From Bacillota bacterium (GTDB taxonomy: Bacteria > Bacillota > Clostridia > Lachnospirales > Lachnospiraceae), in NCBI GenBank assembly GCA_023443225.1, contig JAEZVF010000117.1, forward strand, positions 1-41,204: DNA of 41,204 bases. The letters are read 5' to 3'. This document shows, one piece after another, positions 1 to 9,080 of the stretch; position 1 is the first letter of the stretch, and every line of letters begins with the position of its first letter. The notes under the pieces were generated by a model that saw only the letters and a list, made by a program, of their open reading frames with translations, did not search any database and had not been told where the DNA came from. The position numbers and the translations under genes are program-made.

Positions 1-128
1 CCTCGCAATTTTTTCCTTGTTTGTCAAGTGTTTTTTTATTTTCTTTAAAATATTGATCAAAAAAATACAGTACAAACTCGAAAGTATATACTGTATTTTT
101 ATTAAATTTCTTAACTTAATGACATTAA

Positions 129-614
129 TTGTGGGCCGGGTTACTATATGGTCCTATGGGAATGGTTGCTGGAGCATTACTAACTCACAAACCGGCTAAA
201 ATAGATTTGCCAACAACTAGCTTTGATATTTCATCAGAAGTAAAGAAAATAGACGATCGAAATATAATTTTAAATTATTATTCGGATGTACATAAGCAAT
301 TCATCGACATAGAATTACCTGCAGAGATATATAATTTCTTGCAAACCTATTTACCGGAGAAAAAATATGATATTGTGATGGAATTGGAAAAGAAAAGCGC
401 GGTGTATCAAGCAACAGAGCAAATAGAAAGTGGTTCATTAATAAATACTTCAATACTGAGTAAAGATAATAATGAGAGAGAAACAAATGCAGACAGTGAT
501 GGAATGACAATTTTTAAGCAAAAATTAGAAAAGCTAAAGATGCTGTATGATGCTGGAATTTTGACAGAAGCTGAATTTGTTGAAGAAAAGAGAAAATTGC
601 TGGAACTTATTTAA
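129..614 (+). CDS. SHOCT-domain protein, 5' end probably truncated
   Basis: The last 35 or so residues (KLEKLKMLYDAGILTEAEF and following) match the short C-terminal SHOCT domain, a roughly 30-residue helical module found at the end of many small bacterial proteins and thought to mediate oligomerisation. The N-terminus begins with a Gly-rich hydrophobic stretch (GLLYGPMGMVAGALL) of the kind that normally follows more sequence in this family. In this frame a stop codon lies at 126-128, directly before the only usable start, a TTG at 129, and no good ribosome binding site precedes it. I read this as the 3' part of a gene whose beginning was lost or frameshifted. The middle section (residues 30-125) is polar and unrecognised. 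It sits just left of a tRNA fragment, so it may be cargo of a former integrated element. Confidence 0.55.
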   Translation: MWAGLLYGPMGMVAGALLTHKPAKIDLPTTSFDISSEVKKIDDRNIILNYYSDVHKQFIDIELPAEIYNFLQTYLPEKKYDIVMELEKKSAVYQATEQIESGSLINTSILSKDNNERETNADSDGMTIFKQKLEKLKMLYDAGILTEAEFVEEKRKLLELI

Positions 615-635
615 ATTCAAGATATACAGCAAAAG

Positions 636-670
636 CACCGTATCTCAAGGTTCGAATCCTTGTAGCCCAG
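636..670 (+). other. Orphan 3' end of a tRNA gene (tRNA-Gln-like), probable attachment-site scar
   Basis: Positions 646-662 form a perfect T-arm: stem CAAGG, loop TTCGAAT, stem CCTTG. They are followed by TAGCCCA and G, which fit the 3' acceptor strand and discriminator base of tRNA-Gln (known to begin TGGGCTA). The variable loop (TATCT) and part of the anticodon stem (GCACCG) precede it. No 5' half (D-arm, TGGGCTA) lies upstream; the SHOCT gene ends there instead. Tyrosine integrases commonly use tRNA 3' ends, leaving such a fragment at one junction of the element. Since terminator-like hairpins follow on the right, I infer that the chromosome lies to the right and the element to the left. 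Confidence 0.7.
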
Positions 671-680
671 TCCAAACAAA

Positions 681-771
681 AATGAAGTTGCAAGACTTCA
701 ATTTCTGTTGTCCTGGACTTGCCCAGGTTCAAAATGAAGTTGCAAGACTTCATTTTTTGTTGTCCTGGACT
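681..771 (+). repeat. Tandem 52-bp duplication carrying two terminator-like hairpins
   Basis: Two 39-nt copies (681-719 and 733-771) differ at two positions and start 52 nt apart. Each contains a stem TGAAGT / ACTTCA with a 6-nt loop; in the second copy the stem is followed by a six-T run, as in an intrinsic terminator. The GCCCAG before copy 2 resembles the end of the tRNA fragment before copy 1. The unit therefore probably arose by duplication of the tRNA terminator. Confidence 0.75.
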
Positions 772-883
772 ATGTTTGCCCTTGAATAAGGAATTTCTCT
801 GCTTTATATGAAATACCCCTAGTAGCAGGACTTGCAGCACTGCCAAAGAAATGATAGACTGAGAATGTTGGGAGGAGTTTATC

Positions 884-1642
884 ATGAGTAATAGTAGGAA
901 TGATATATTTATCAGAGGAATAAAGATAGATTGGAATAAAATCGGAACACATAATTATATTGGAAACATAGCATCCATTCGTTCCGTTAAAACACTGGAT
1001 TTTAATAGTAATATTACCTTTTTTGTAGGTGAAAACGGGACTGGGAAATCTACCTTGTTGGAAGGTATTGCAGTGGCTTATGGTTTCAATCCAGAGGGAG
1101 GGAATCGTAATTTTAATTTTTCTACAATGGATACTCATTCAGAATTACACCAGGCGATTACTGTTGTCAAAGGAGTAAAAAGACCGAAAGGAAACTTCTT
1201 CTTGCGTGCAGAGAGCTTTTATAATGTAGCCAGTAAGATAGAAGATTATCGGGACGGTGACGATTATAGTGCCTATTATCATAGTTATGGGGGAAAGTCT
1301 TTGCATGAACAGTCACACGGGGAAAGCTTTCTCGCTTTAATGCAAAATCGCTTTGTTGGGCAAGGAATTTATATACTGGATGAGCCGGAAGCAGCATTAT
1401 CACCGCAAAGACAACTGACCTTGTTAATGCTGATGCATAATTTAGCACTGAAAGGAACTCAATTTATTGTCGCCAGTCATTCCCCAATTTTATTAGGTAT
1501 CCCAGGTTCTACAATATTATCCTTTGATGATGGTGAGATTAAGGAAATAAGTTACGAAGAAACAGAAAGTTATAAATTAACAGAATTATTTATTAATAAT
1601 AAGGAACTTTTACTAAACAATTTATTGCATAATATTGAGTAA
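884..1642 (+). CDS. AAA/ABC-type ATPase (COG3910-like predicted ATPase)
   Basis: This 252-residue ATPase has an ABC-class nucleotide-binding fold: Walker A GENGTGKST at 49-57, a signature-like SHGES at 144-148, Walker B IYILDEP at 162-168 and an H-loop histidine in ASHSP (H199). The layout (SMC/RecF-like core, no transmembrane segment, no long coiled coil) matches the small soluble AAA_21/COG3910 ATPases often annotated as predicted ATPases or ABC transporter ATP-binding proteins. No permease gene is adjacent. The start is well supported by GGAGGAG eight nucleotides upstream. It stands alone between the tRNA scar and an AEC transporter. Its cellular role is unknown; nucleotide binding is near certain, substrate and partner are not. 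Confidence 0.85.
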   Translation: MSNSRNDIFIRGIKIDWNKIGTHNYIGNIASIRSVKTLDFNSNITFFVGENGTGKSTLLEGIAVAYGFNPEGGNRNFNFSTMDTHSELHQAITVVKGVKRPKGNFFLRAESFYNVASKIEDYRDGDDYSAYYHSYGGKSLHEQSHGESFLALMQNRFVGQGIYILDEPEAALSPQRQLTLLMLMHNLALKGTQFIVASHSPILLGIPGSTILSFDDGEIKEISYEETESYKLTELFINNKELLLNNLLHNIE

Positions 1643-1763
1643 TATTCTTATTGCCCTATTTGACATATCAAATATAATCAGGTATTATTTAATCTTATAG
1701 GCTTTTTATTTAAGAATTAGCCGTAACTAATATATTAGTCATCAGGATTGAGGTAGAGCCATT

Positions 1764-2687
1764 ATGTCATTAGCAAATATAGCATTGAATCAGATTTTAG
1801 GCATGTTTATTATTATTTTTATTGGTATTGTCAGTTATAAGGTTAAGTTAATAGATGAAGATACGAACAAAAAACTGTCGAATATCTTACTTAATCTGGT
1901 ATTACCCCTTGTAATCTTTGTATCTTATCAAAGGGACTCCAGTCCATCCCTCTTAAAGGGCTTGTTTATATCTTTAGTGTTAGCTTTTGCAACTCACATC
2001 ATTGGTATCCTGATATCTACGTTACTAATTCATAGAAACAGGTCGGATGGTATTATTGAAAGGTTTGCTTGTATCTATTCGAACTGTGCCTTTATGGGTA
2101 TTCCGATTGTAAGTGGCATCTTTGGAACAGAAGGTGTGTTTTATATAACGGCATACATGACAGCCTTTAATATCTTCGTGTGGACCCATGGTGTCATTAT
2201 GATGACGGGCAGACAGGAACCGAAGGCTATGGCAAAAACACTGGTTTCGCCAACAATTTTAGCCATTATTCTAGGAATGGTTTTCTTTGTTTTGCAGATA
2301 AGAATTCCGAATATCGTATTTGAATCTCTGAATTCGATTGCTTCCGTTAACACTCCTTTTGCGATGCTAATTGCAGGAGTTACCATAGGACAAACGAATA
2401 GTATGAAACTATTTGGTAAGTTAAGGATTTATTACGTGGCATTTATTAAGCTGCTTTTGATACCAATCATTTTGTTATTCTTATATAGTAGATTTTCAAT
2501 GGATAAAACAGTATTAACGACAGCCATATTGGCAGCAGCATGTCCAACGGCTGCGACTGGTACTTTGTTTGCCTTAAGATATGATAAGAATGCATTATAC
2601 GCTTCCGAAATATTTGCAATTACTTCGCTGCTGTCTATGTTAACCATCCCGTTGGTAATGGCATTAACTGAATTTATAACTAAATAG
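1764..2687 (+). CDS. AEC-family (auxin efflux carrier-like) permease
   Basis: A 307-residue integral membrane protein with about ten hydrophobic segments in the two-times-five arrangement of the AEC/BASS fold. The start (LGMFIIIFIGIVSYK) and the motif LSNILLNLVLPLVIF at residues 38-52 are typical of bacterial AEC transporters, which move organic acids such as malate or malonate. The second repeat carries conserved prolines and glycines (AAACPTAATGTLFA). The start ATG follows a GAGGTAGAG Shine-Dalgarno. It converges with nifJ, and the two share a palindromic terminator. Substrate cannot be predicted; proximity to pyruvate oxidoreductase would suit an organic acid but is not evidence. Confidence 0.9.
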   Translation: MSLANIALNQILGMFIIIFIGIVSYKVKLIDEDTNKKLSNILLNLVLPLVIFVSYQRDSSPSLLKGLFISLVLAFATHIIGILISTLLIHRNRSDGIIERFACIYSNCAFMGIPIVSGIFGTEGVFYITAYMTAFNIFVWTHGVIMMTGRQEPKAMAKTLVSPTILAIILGMVFFVLQIRIPNIVFESLNSIASVNTPFAMLIAGVTIGQTNSMKLFGKLRIYYVAFIKLLLIPIILLFLYSRFSMDKTVLTTAILAAACPTAATGTLFALRYDKNALYASEIFAITSLLSMLTIPLVMALTEFITK

Positions 2688-2722
2688 TATTTTTCTACGT
2701 ATTACATTTATATAATTAAAAT

Positions 2723-2766
2723 AGTCCCCGGAGATCGTGATATCACGATCTCCGGGGACTTCTTTT
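2723..2766. terminator. Bidirectional intrinsic terminator between AEC permease and nifJ
   Basis: Positions 2723-2760 are a perfect 38-nt palindrome (19-bp arms, centre ATAT), with GC-rich outer arms (AGTCCCCGGAGA). On the plus strand it is followed by TTCTTTTATT, and on the minus strand by ATTTTAATT. It can therefore stop transcription from both convergent genes. Confidence 0.9.
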
Positions 2767-2796
2767 ATTATCTTAGCATATTAATGAAAATATAGA

Positions 2797-5700
2797 TTAT
2801 TCAGCTAACTTTGCTAATTTAGCATATTTCTCTTTTGCATCCTTTTCAGCTTTATCGAATAATACCTTTGCTCTTTCTGGGTTAGCACGAACAAGTGAAC
2901 TATAACGAACTTCGCTGTTGAGGAATTCTTGGTAATCAGCAGTAGGAGCCTTGGAATCTAACTGGAATGGATTCTTTCCTTCTTCAGCCAAACGAGGATC
3001 GAAGCGGAATAAATGCCAGTAGCCTGCTTGAACTGCACGTTTTTCTTCGTTTTGAGCACCCTTCATACCACCCTTGATACCATGGTTAATACATGGAGCA
3101 TAAGCGATGATGAGGGATGGTCCTGGATAGTTTTCAGCTTCTACGATAGCTTTTACACACTGGTTGTAATCAGCACCTTGTGCGATTTGAGCAACATATA
3201 CATATCCATAAGTCATTGCAATTGCAGCTAAGTCTTTCTTCTTAACTTCTTTACCAGCAGCAGCAAATTGAGCGATAGCACCAGTAGGTGTAGCTTTGGA
3301 GGACTGACCACCTGTGTTAGAGTAAACTTCGGTATCGAATACTAATACATTAACATCTTGGCCGCTTGCAAGTACATGGTCTAAACCACCAAAACCGATA
3401 TCATAAGCCCAACCATCACCACCAAAGATCCATTGAGATTTCTTGGATAAGAAATGTTTGTTCTTTAAGATATTGTTTCTATCAGCGTTGTCACATCCGC
3501 AATTCTCTAATGCAGTGATTAACTCTCTAGCAGCAGGAGCATTTTCTGTGCTGGAATCTTTTGTTGCAAGGTATTTATCACAAGCTGTTTTTACATCATC
3601 CTTATCAACGACTGAAGAAAGAGCTTCTACAGAAGAGATTAAACGACCTCTTAATGCATTTTGAGCTAATAACATACCATAACCATATTCAGCATTATCT
3701 TCAAATAAGGAGTTAGACCATGCAGGACCACGTCCGTTCTTATCTACTGTATAAGGTGTAGAAGGTGCGGAACCGCCCCAGATAGAGGAACATCCGGTAG
3801 CATTTGCAATATACATTCTATCACCAAATAACTGAGTTGTTAATTTAGCATATGGAGTTTCTCCACAACCTGCACAAGCGCCTGAGAACTCAAGTAATGG
3901 TTTCATGAACTGGCTTCCCTTAACAGTAGTTGGTTTGAATTTCGTAACAACTTCCTCTAAGGTTCCGATTTCAAGACCATAGTTAAATAATTTCTCAGAA
4001 TCTAATTGAGATTCTAAATTCTTCATAACTAAGGCTTTTTCACCCTTCTTACCAGGACATACATTTGCACAGGATCCACAACCAGTACAGTCAAGTACGG
4101 ATACGGACATTGCAAATTTATAACCTGGCATACCTGTAAGGTCAAGATTTAAAGAGCCTTCAGGAGCATTTGCAGCCTGCTCAGCAGTCATTGCTACAGG
4201 ACGAATAACAGCGTGAGGACATACATAAGCACAGAAGTTACATTGAATACAGTTTTCTGGCTTCCAGCTTGGTACATCTACTGCGATACCACGTTTTTCA
4301 AATGCAGAAGAACCATTAGGAGCAGTACCATCAACATAATCTACAAATGCAGATACAGGGAGGCTGTTACCATCTTGTGCATTAACGTAATTCTGAATAT
4401 TATTTACATAATCAACAACGTCTTTTCTGGTTCCGGTAGCAGAACTTGCAAGGTTTTCATCTTTTGCATCTGCCCAGGATGCAGGAACTTTAATTTCTTT
4501 CACATCGGTAATACCACGTTCAATTGCATCATGGTTCATTTTAACGATTGCTTCACCTTTTTTACTATAAGATTTGGTTGCAGCATCTTTCATGTATTTC
4601 ACAGCATCTTCAGTAGGGATGATGTTAGCTAATTTAAAGAATGCAGCTTGAAGAACGGTATTGATACGTCCGCCAAGACCGATTTCTTTTCCAACTGTGA
4701 TACCATCGATTGTATAGAATTTAATGTTATGTTGTGCTATATAACGTTTTACTTGTCCAGGAAGATGTTCTTCAATCTCTTCCATTGACCATCCGCAGTT
4801 TAAGAGGAAGGTTCCACCATCTTTTAAATCCTGAACCATGTTGTACTTTTTAACATAGGAAGGATTATGACAAGCAACAAAATTAGCTTTGTTGATCAAG
4901 TAGGTAGCTTTGATTGGATCTTTACCAAAACGTAAGTGGGAGATTGTTACACCACCTGATTTCTTGGAATCATAATCAAAATATGCCTGTGCATACATGT
5001 CTGTATGATCACCGATAATTTTGATAGAGTTCTTATTAGCACCAACAGTACCGTCAGCACCAAGTCCCCAGAATTTACAGCTGATAGTGCTTTCTGGTGT
5101 AGTATTTGGATTCTCTTTGAGTTCAAGAGAAAGATGGGTAACATCATCAACGATACCAATTGTAAATTTCCTTTTATCTTTATTGTTATATACTGCAATA
5201 ATCTGTGCAGGAGTAGTATCTTTAGAACCTAAACCATAACGGCCCGTAAATACTGGAATATTAGTAAACTGTGTATCCTTTAATGCTGCAACAACATCTA
5301 AGTATAAAGGTTCACCAAGAGCACCAGGCTCTTTTGTTCTGTCTAATACAGTGATTTGTTTTACGGTAGCAGGAATAGCGTCGATTAAATGCTTAGCACT
5401 GAAAGGTCTGTATAATCTTACTTTGATTACACCAACTTTAGCGCCTGCAGCTGTCATATAATCAATTGTTTCATCAATGGTATCACAAACGGAACCCATT
5501 GCGATGATTACGTGTTCTGCATCAGCAGCACCATAATAGTTAAATAATTTATAATCAGTTCCAATTTTAGCATTTACTTTGTTCATGTATTCTTCAACAA
5601 TACCTGGAATAGCATCATAATATGTATTACAAGCTTCTCTAGCTTGGAAGAAGATATCAGGGTTCTGAGCGGTACCACGTGTAACAGGATGCTCAGGATT

Positions 5701-6324
5701 ATTAGCGCGGAGACGGAATGCTTCAACAGCGTCCATATCGCACAGTTCTGTTAAGTCATCATTATCCCAAACAGATATTTTTTGAATTTCATGAGAGGTT
5801 CTGAATCCATCAAAGAAATGTAAAAATGGAACACGTCCTTTGATTGTAGAAAGATGAGCAACTGCTCCTAAATCCATAACTTCTTGTACATTGCCAGAGC
5901 AAAGCATTGCAAAACCTGTTTGACGACATGCATAAACATCAGAGTGATCGCCAAAGATAGATAAAGCGTGGCTTGCTAAAGCACGAGCAGATACATCAAT
6001 TACGCAAGGTAATAATTCTCCTGCAATTTTGTACATGTTTGGAATCATTAAAAGTAAACCTTGAGATGCAGTATAAGTAGTAGTTAATGCACCAGCTGCT
6101 AGAGAACCGTGAACGGTACCTGCTGCGCCAGCTTCTGATTGTAATTCAGTAACCTGTACTTCGTGTCCAAAGATGTTCTTTCTTCCTTGGGTAGCCCATG
6201 CATCTGTAACTTCTGCCATTACTGAAGATGGGGTGATAGGAAAGATTGCTGCAACGTCGGTAAATGCATAGGACACATGTGCCGCAGCGTTATTTCCATC
6301 CATGGTTTTCATTTTTCTTGCCAT
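2797..6324 (-). CDS. nifJ: Pyruvate:ferredoxin (flavodoxin) oxidoreductase
   Basis: Catalyses pyruvate + CoA + oxidised ferredoxin to acetyl-CoA + CO2 + reduced ferredoxin, the central cytoplasmic pyruvate-oxidising step of anaerobes. At 1175 residues it is the full-length single-chain homodimeric type. The N-terminal domain carries the pyruvate-side motif ITPSSVMAE (about 30-38). Two ferredoxin-type 4Fe-4S motifs lie at C692/C695/C698/C702 and C746/C749/C752/C756. The proximal-cluster cysteines begin at CAGC (817, 820) with C845, and the thiamine pyrophosphate site includes GDGWAYDIG (969-977). The ATG is preceded by AAGGAGGATAATATATC, a strong ribosome binding site. It is transcribed alone, convergent with the AEC gene and divergent from greA. 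No frameshift or missing ligand is seen. Confidence 0.97.
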   Translation of the reverse strand: MARKMKTMDGNNAAAHVSYAFTDVAAIFPITPSSVMAEVTDAWATQGRKNIFGHEVQVTELQSEAGAAGTVHGSLAAGALTTTYTASQGLLLMIPNMYKIAGELLPCVIDVSARALASHALSIFGDHSDVYACRQTGFAMLCSGNVQEVMDLGAVAHLSTIKGRVPFLHFFDGFRTSHEIQKISVWDNDDLTELCDMDAVEAFRLRANNPEHPVTRGTAQNPDIFFQAREACNTYYDAIPGIVEEYMNKVNAKIGTDYKLFNYYGAADAEHVIIAMGSVCDTIDETIDYMTAAGAKVGVIKVRLYRPFSAKHLIDAIPATVKQITVLDRTKEPGALGEPLYLDVVAALKDTQFTNIPVFTGRYGLGSKDTTPAQIIAVYNNKDKRKFTIGIVDDVTHLSLELKENPNTTPESTISCKFWGLGADGTVGANKNSIKIIGDHTDMYAQAYFDYDSKKSGGVTISHLRFGKDPIKATYLINKANFVACHNPSYVKKYNMVQDLKDGGTFLLNCGWSMEEIEEHLPGQVKRYIAQHNIKFYTIDGITVGKEIGLGGRINTVLQAAFFKLANIIPTEDAVKYMKDAATKSYSKKGEAIVKMNHDAIERGITDVKEIKVPASWADAKDENLASSATGTRKDVVDYVNNIQNYVNAQDGNSLPVSAFVDYVDGTAPNGSSAFEKRGIAVDVPSWKPENCIQCNFCAYVCPHAVIRPVAMTAEQAANAPEGSLNLDLTGMPGYKFAMSVSVLDCTGCGSCANVCPGKKGEKALVMKNLESQLDSEKLFNYGLEIGTLEEVVTKFKPTTVKGSQFMKPLLEFSGACAGCGETPYAKLTTQLFGDRMYIANATGCSSIWGGSAPSTPYTVDKNGRGPAWSNSLFEDNAEYGYGMLLAQNALRGRLISSVEALSSVVDKDDVKTACDKYLATKDSSTENAPAARELITALENCGCDNADRNNILKNKHFLSKKSQWIFGGDGWAYDIGFGGLDHVLASGQDVNVLVFDTEVYSNTGGQSSKATPTGAIAQFAAAGKEVKKKDLAAIAMTYGYVYVAQIAQGADYNQCVKAIVEAENYPGPSLIIAYAPCINHGIKGGMKGAQNEEKRAVQAGYWHLFRFDPRLAEEGKNPFQLDSKAPTADYQEFLNSEVRYSSLVRANPERAKVLFDKAEKDAKEKYAKLAKLAE

Positions 6325-6743
6325 GATATATTATCCTCCTTATGAATATAGTAATTGTAGACTTTAGGAAAAGGCAACAAAAACTAGAGTCACCTTGTCG
6401 TGCCTCAATTACAAGACTAATGTATTTATAAAAATACCTATCAAGAGAATAACACTATTCGACAAAAGTGTAAAGAGTTTATTCCTAAACTTTATGAAAA
6501 AATTATAATATTAGTCCTACCTATTATTAAGTTAATTAATATATAATCAAAAAAATAGGGTATATAGCAACATTTTGGGTTTATGGCATTCAAATCCATA
6601 ATCGATAAAACGGTAATATTTGGATGTAAATAGTACTTTTTTAAAGGTATATTTTTGCTGGTAGAAAGATATGATATAGAGTAGCCACAAGAAGAGAAAA
6701 ATGCAATGTGAGGTTAATAAGTACTGGGAAAACAGTTATTTTG
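6325..6743. other. AT-rich divergent intergenic region between nifJ and greA
   Basis: About 420 bases without a gene. It must hold the nifJ promoter and leader (minus strand), but I found no minus-strand pair of -35 and -10 boxes good enough to name. No ORF with a ribosome binding site, no RNA motif and no strong hairpin were seen. The greA promoter begins at its right edge. Confidence 0.6.
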
Positions 6744-6772
6744 TTGACAATAAACCAGTGATACGTTATAAT
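6744..6772 (+). promoter_or_regulatory. Consensus sigma-A promoter of greA-lysS
   Basis: TTGACA at 6744-6749 and TATAAT at 6767-6772 are both exact consensus, separated by 17 bp. Transcription would start near 6779, giving a short leader before the greA ribosome binding site. A loose GATAC/GTATC inverted repeat overlaps the -10 box but is too weak to call an operator. Confidence 0.9.
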
Positions 6773-6822
6773 ACTTTGAATGTATCGTAATATCGATTAA
6801 AGTGGAGAAGGTGGGATTAAGT

Positions 6823-7305
6823 ATGGCAGATAAAAAGAACATATTGACCTATGAGGGATTAAGACTTTTAGAGGACGAACTTCAAGATTTAAAGGTAAAT
6901 AGAAGAAAAGAGGTTGCTCAAAAGATTAAAGAAGCCAGAGAACAGGGTGATTTATCTGAAAATGCCGAATATGATGCTGCGAAGGATGAACAAAGAGATA
7001 TAGAGGCTAGAATCGAAGAAATCGATAAAATTCTTAAAAACGCAGAAGTAGTTTTAGAAGATGAAGTTGAAGTTGACGTCATCAATATTGGATGTAAAGT
7101 TAAAATTCTGGACTTAGAATATAATGAAGAAATGTTGTATAAAATCGTTGGTTCAACAGAAGCAAATAGCTTAAAAGGTAAAATCTCAAATGAATCGCCA
7201 GTTGGAAAAGCTTTGCTTGGTGCTAAGGTTGGCGATGTAGTAAGTGTAGATACACATTCTGGTATCATACAGTATAAAATTCTTGAGATTCAAAAGTCTA
7301 ATTAG
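6823..7305 (+). CDS. greA: Transcription elongation factor GreA
   Basis: GreA rescues backtracked RNA polymerase by stimulating cleavage of the nascent RNA 3' end. The protein is 160 residues, the usual family length. It has the N-terminal antiparallel coiled coil, with the conserved tip GDLSENAEYDAAKDEQ carrying the acidic residues that reach the polymerase active site, and a C-terminal FKBP-like domain (SPVGKALLGAKVGDVV). I chose the ATG giving MADKKN because the GGAGAAGGTGGG ribosome binding site lies just upstream. An in-frame GTG at 6802 would add seven residues and bury that site. It is followed 61 bp later by lysS, a common Firmicutes pairing, and both are driven by the consensus promoter at 6744. 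Confidence 0.97.
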   Translation: MADKKNILTYEGLRLLEDELQDLKVNRRKEVAQKIKEAREQGDLSENAEYDAAKDEQRDIEARIEEIDKILKNAEVVLEDEVEVDVINIGCKVKILDLEYNEEMLYKIVGSTEANSLKGKISNESPVGKALLGAKVGDVVSVDTHSGIIQYKILEIQKSN

Positions 7306-7366
7306 GAGATACCGATATACGGGGATTTACTTGTTTTAACGTTTGTGATAGAAAGGATGAAGTATT

Positions 7367-8860
7367 GTGGCTGAAGACAAGGTACAAGTAGAACAGGAAC
7401 AGGATTTAAATGAGCTCTTAAAAGTAAAAAGAGCGAAATTAACAGAACTTAGAGAAAATGGTAAAGATCCATTTCAAATAATGAAATATGATATAACGAA
7501 TCACTCTGCAGATATTATTGCAGATTTTGCTAATTTTGAAGGGAAAGAAGTAGTCATTGCCGGACGTATTATGTCAAAACGAGTAATGGGTAAGGCTTCT
7601 TTTTGTAATGTTCAAGATATAAAGGGCAATATTCAGTCCTATGTCAGAAAAGACGAAATTGGTGAAGAGTCTTATGCTGATTTTAAGAAATATGATATCG
7701 GCGATATTATCGGAATCAAGGGAGAAGCTTTCAAAACACATACAGAAGAAATTTCAATTCGTGCAACAGAAGTAGTTCTCTTGTCAAAAAGTCTTCAGGT
7801 ATTACCGGAAAAGTTCCATGGATTAAAGGATACAGATATCCGTTATCGCCAAAGATATGTAGATCTAATCGTTAATCCCGAGGTTAAAGATACCTTTATT
7901 AAACGTTCCCTTATTATTAGAGAAATCCGTAATTACCTGGATAATAATAATTTTATTGAAGTTGAGACGCCAGTATTAGTACCAAATGCCGGAGGTGCAG
8001 CTGCAAAACCGTTCAATACTCATCACAATGCATTAGATCAGGATTTACACTTAAGAATATCCTTGGAGCTTTATTTGAAGAGATTAATTGTAGGAGGTCT
8101 TGAGCGAGTATACGAAATTGGCCGTGTATTCCGTAATGAAGGTTTATCGGTAAGACACAACCCGGAATTTACTTTGTTGGAATTATATCAGGCCTATACG
8201 GATTACTATGGTATGATGGATCTGGTAGAAGAATTATTTAAGACAGTATCCGCTAAAGTATTGGGCACAACAACCATTACTTATGACGGTGTAGAGATAG
8301 ATTTAGCAAAACCATTTGAACGTATTACCATGGTAGATGCTGTGAAGAAATATGCAGGAGTTGATTTCTCTATAGAAATGACAGAAGATGAGGCAAAAGC
8401 CCTTGCAAAAGAGCATAATATTAAATTTGAGGATCGTCATAAGATTGGCGATATTATAAATCTCTTCTTTGAAGAATATGTAGAAGAAAACTTAGTTCAG
8501 CCAACCTTTATTATGGATCATCCGGTAGATATTTCACCACTTGCATCTAGAAAGCCAACCGATCCAAACTATACCGAGCGTTTTGAATTATTTATTACAA
8601 AACGTGAGATGGCAAATGCATTCTCAGAATTAAACGATCCAATTGATCAAAGAGTACGCTTTGAGGCACAGGAAGCACTGAAAGCTGCCGGTGATGAGGA
8701 AGCAAATAGTCTGGATGAAGATTTCTTAAATGCTTTGGAATATGGTATGCCACCTACAGGCGGTATTGGAATCGGTATTGACCGTTTCGTTATGTTATTG
8801 ACAGATTCTGCGGCGATTAGGGATGTGCTGTTGTTCCCGACGATGAAATCTCTGTCATAA
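7367..8860 (+). CDS. lysS: Lysyl-tRNA synthetase, class II
   Basis: Charges tRNA-Lys with lysine in the cytoplasm. At 497 residues it has the class II LysRS order: an N-terminal OB-fold anticodon-binding domain (VIAGRIMSKRVMGKASF near residue 60), then the catalytic core with motif 2 (GRVFRNEGLSVRHNPEFT) and motif 3 (GGIGIGIDRFVMLLTD, then RDVLLFP). The start is GTG with GAAAGGATGAAG upstream. It is co-transcribed with greA and ends at the terminator near 8953. No T-box leader is present, consistent with promotion from upstream of greA. Confidence 0.97.
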   Translation: MAEDKVQVEQEQDLNELLKVKRAKLTELRENGKDPFQIMKYDITNHSADIIADFANFEGKEVVIAGRIMSKRVMGKASFCNVQDIKGNIQSYVRKDEIGEESYADFKKYDIGDIIGIKGEAFKTHTEEISIRATEVVLLSKSLQVLPEKFHGLKDTDIRYRQRYVDLIVNPEVKDTFIKRSLIIREIRNYLDNNNFIEVETPVLVPNAGGAAAKPFNTHHNALDQDLHLRISLELYLKRLIVGGLERVYEIGRVFRNEGLSVRHNPEFTLLELYQAYTDYYGMMDLVEELFKTVSAKVLGTTTITYDGVEIDLAKPFERITMVDAVKKYAGVDFSIEMTEDEAKALAKEHNIKFEDRHKIGDIINLFFEEYVEENLVQPTFIMDHPVDISPLASRKPTDPNYTERFELFITKREMANAFSELNDPIDQRVRFEAQEALKAAGDEEANSLDEDFLNALEYGMPPTGGIGIGIDRFVMLLTDSAAIRDVLLFPTMKSLS

Positions 8861-8952
8861 TGGATAACGTCTGATAAGGTCAGACGGGGTAACTTTTATC
8901 AAATATAATAGGCAACAATTGTGAGGAACAACCTCAGATTGTAGAAGTCATT

Positions 8953-9007
8953 AGGCACTTCGTTTCTAGTAGAACTACTAGTACGAGGTGCCTTTTTTAT
9001 TTTTTGT
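8953..9007 (+). terminator. Intrinsic terminator of greA-lysS
   Basis: Arms AGGCACTTCGT (8953-8963) and ACGAGGTGCCT (8983-8993) pair with one G-T wobble. Inside is a second stem CTAGTAG/CTACTAG, and a T-rich tract (8993-9007) follows. A smaller hairpin (CGTCTGA/TCAGACG) directly after the lysS stop lacks a T-run. Confidence 0.9.
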
Positions 9008-9048
9008 TTCTTATAAACAAGTAAAAAGTAGATAAAATATATCAACAC

Positions 9049-9065
9049 ATGATACAAAGTATCAT
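9049..9065. promoter_or_regulatory. Candidate operator of the amino-sugar locus
   Basis: ATGATAC-AAA-GTATCAT is a perfect inverted repeat with 7-bp arms, ending 15 bp before the -35 box of the promoter that precedes the RpiR-type regulator. Size and position suit a dimeric helix-turn-helix repressor or activator. Binding by the adjacent regulator is an inference. Confidence 0.5.
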
Positions 9066-9080
9066 AAATGCAAAACATTG

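Noticed and set aside
67..100. ACAGTA/TACTGT hairpin followed by TATTTTTATT
   Set aside because: The 6-bp AT-rich stem with a long loop is too weak to call a terminator.
17..199. 60-codon frame at the left edge
   Set aside because: No ribosome binding site, Phe/Ile-rich composition expected from AT-rich DNA, and it overlaps the better-supported SHOCT frame.
1660..1678. TTGACA followed by TATAAT before the AEC permease gene
   Set aside because: The boxes are only 7 bp apart, far too close for a sigma-A promoter.
4213..5239. Several long frames opposite nifJ
   Set aside because: They are antisense to a strongly coding gene, lack ribosome binding sites and have Cys/Ile/Phe-rich compositions typical of shadow frames.
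8861..8900. CGTCTGA/TCAGACG hairpin right after lysS as the main terminator
   Set aside because: No T-run follows; the hairpin at 8953 with its long T-tract is the better candidate.
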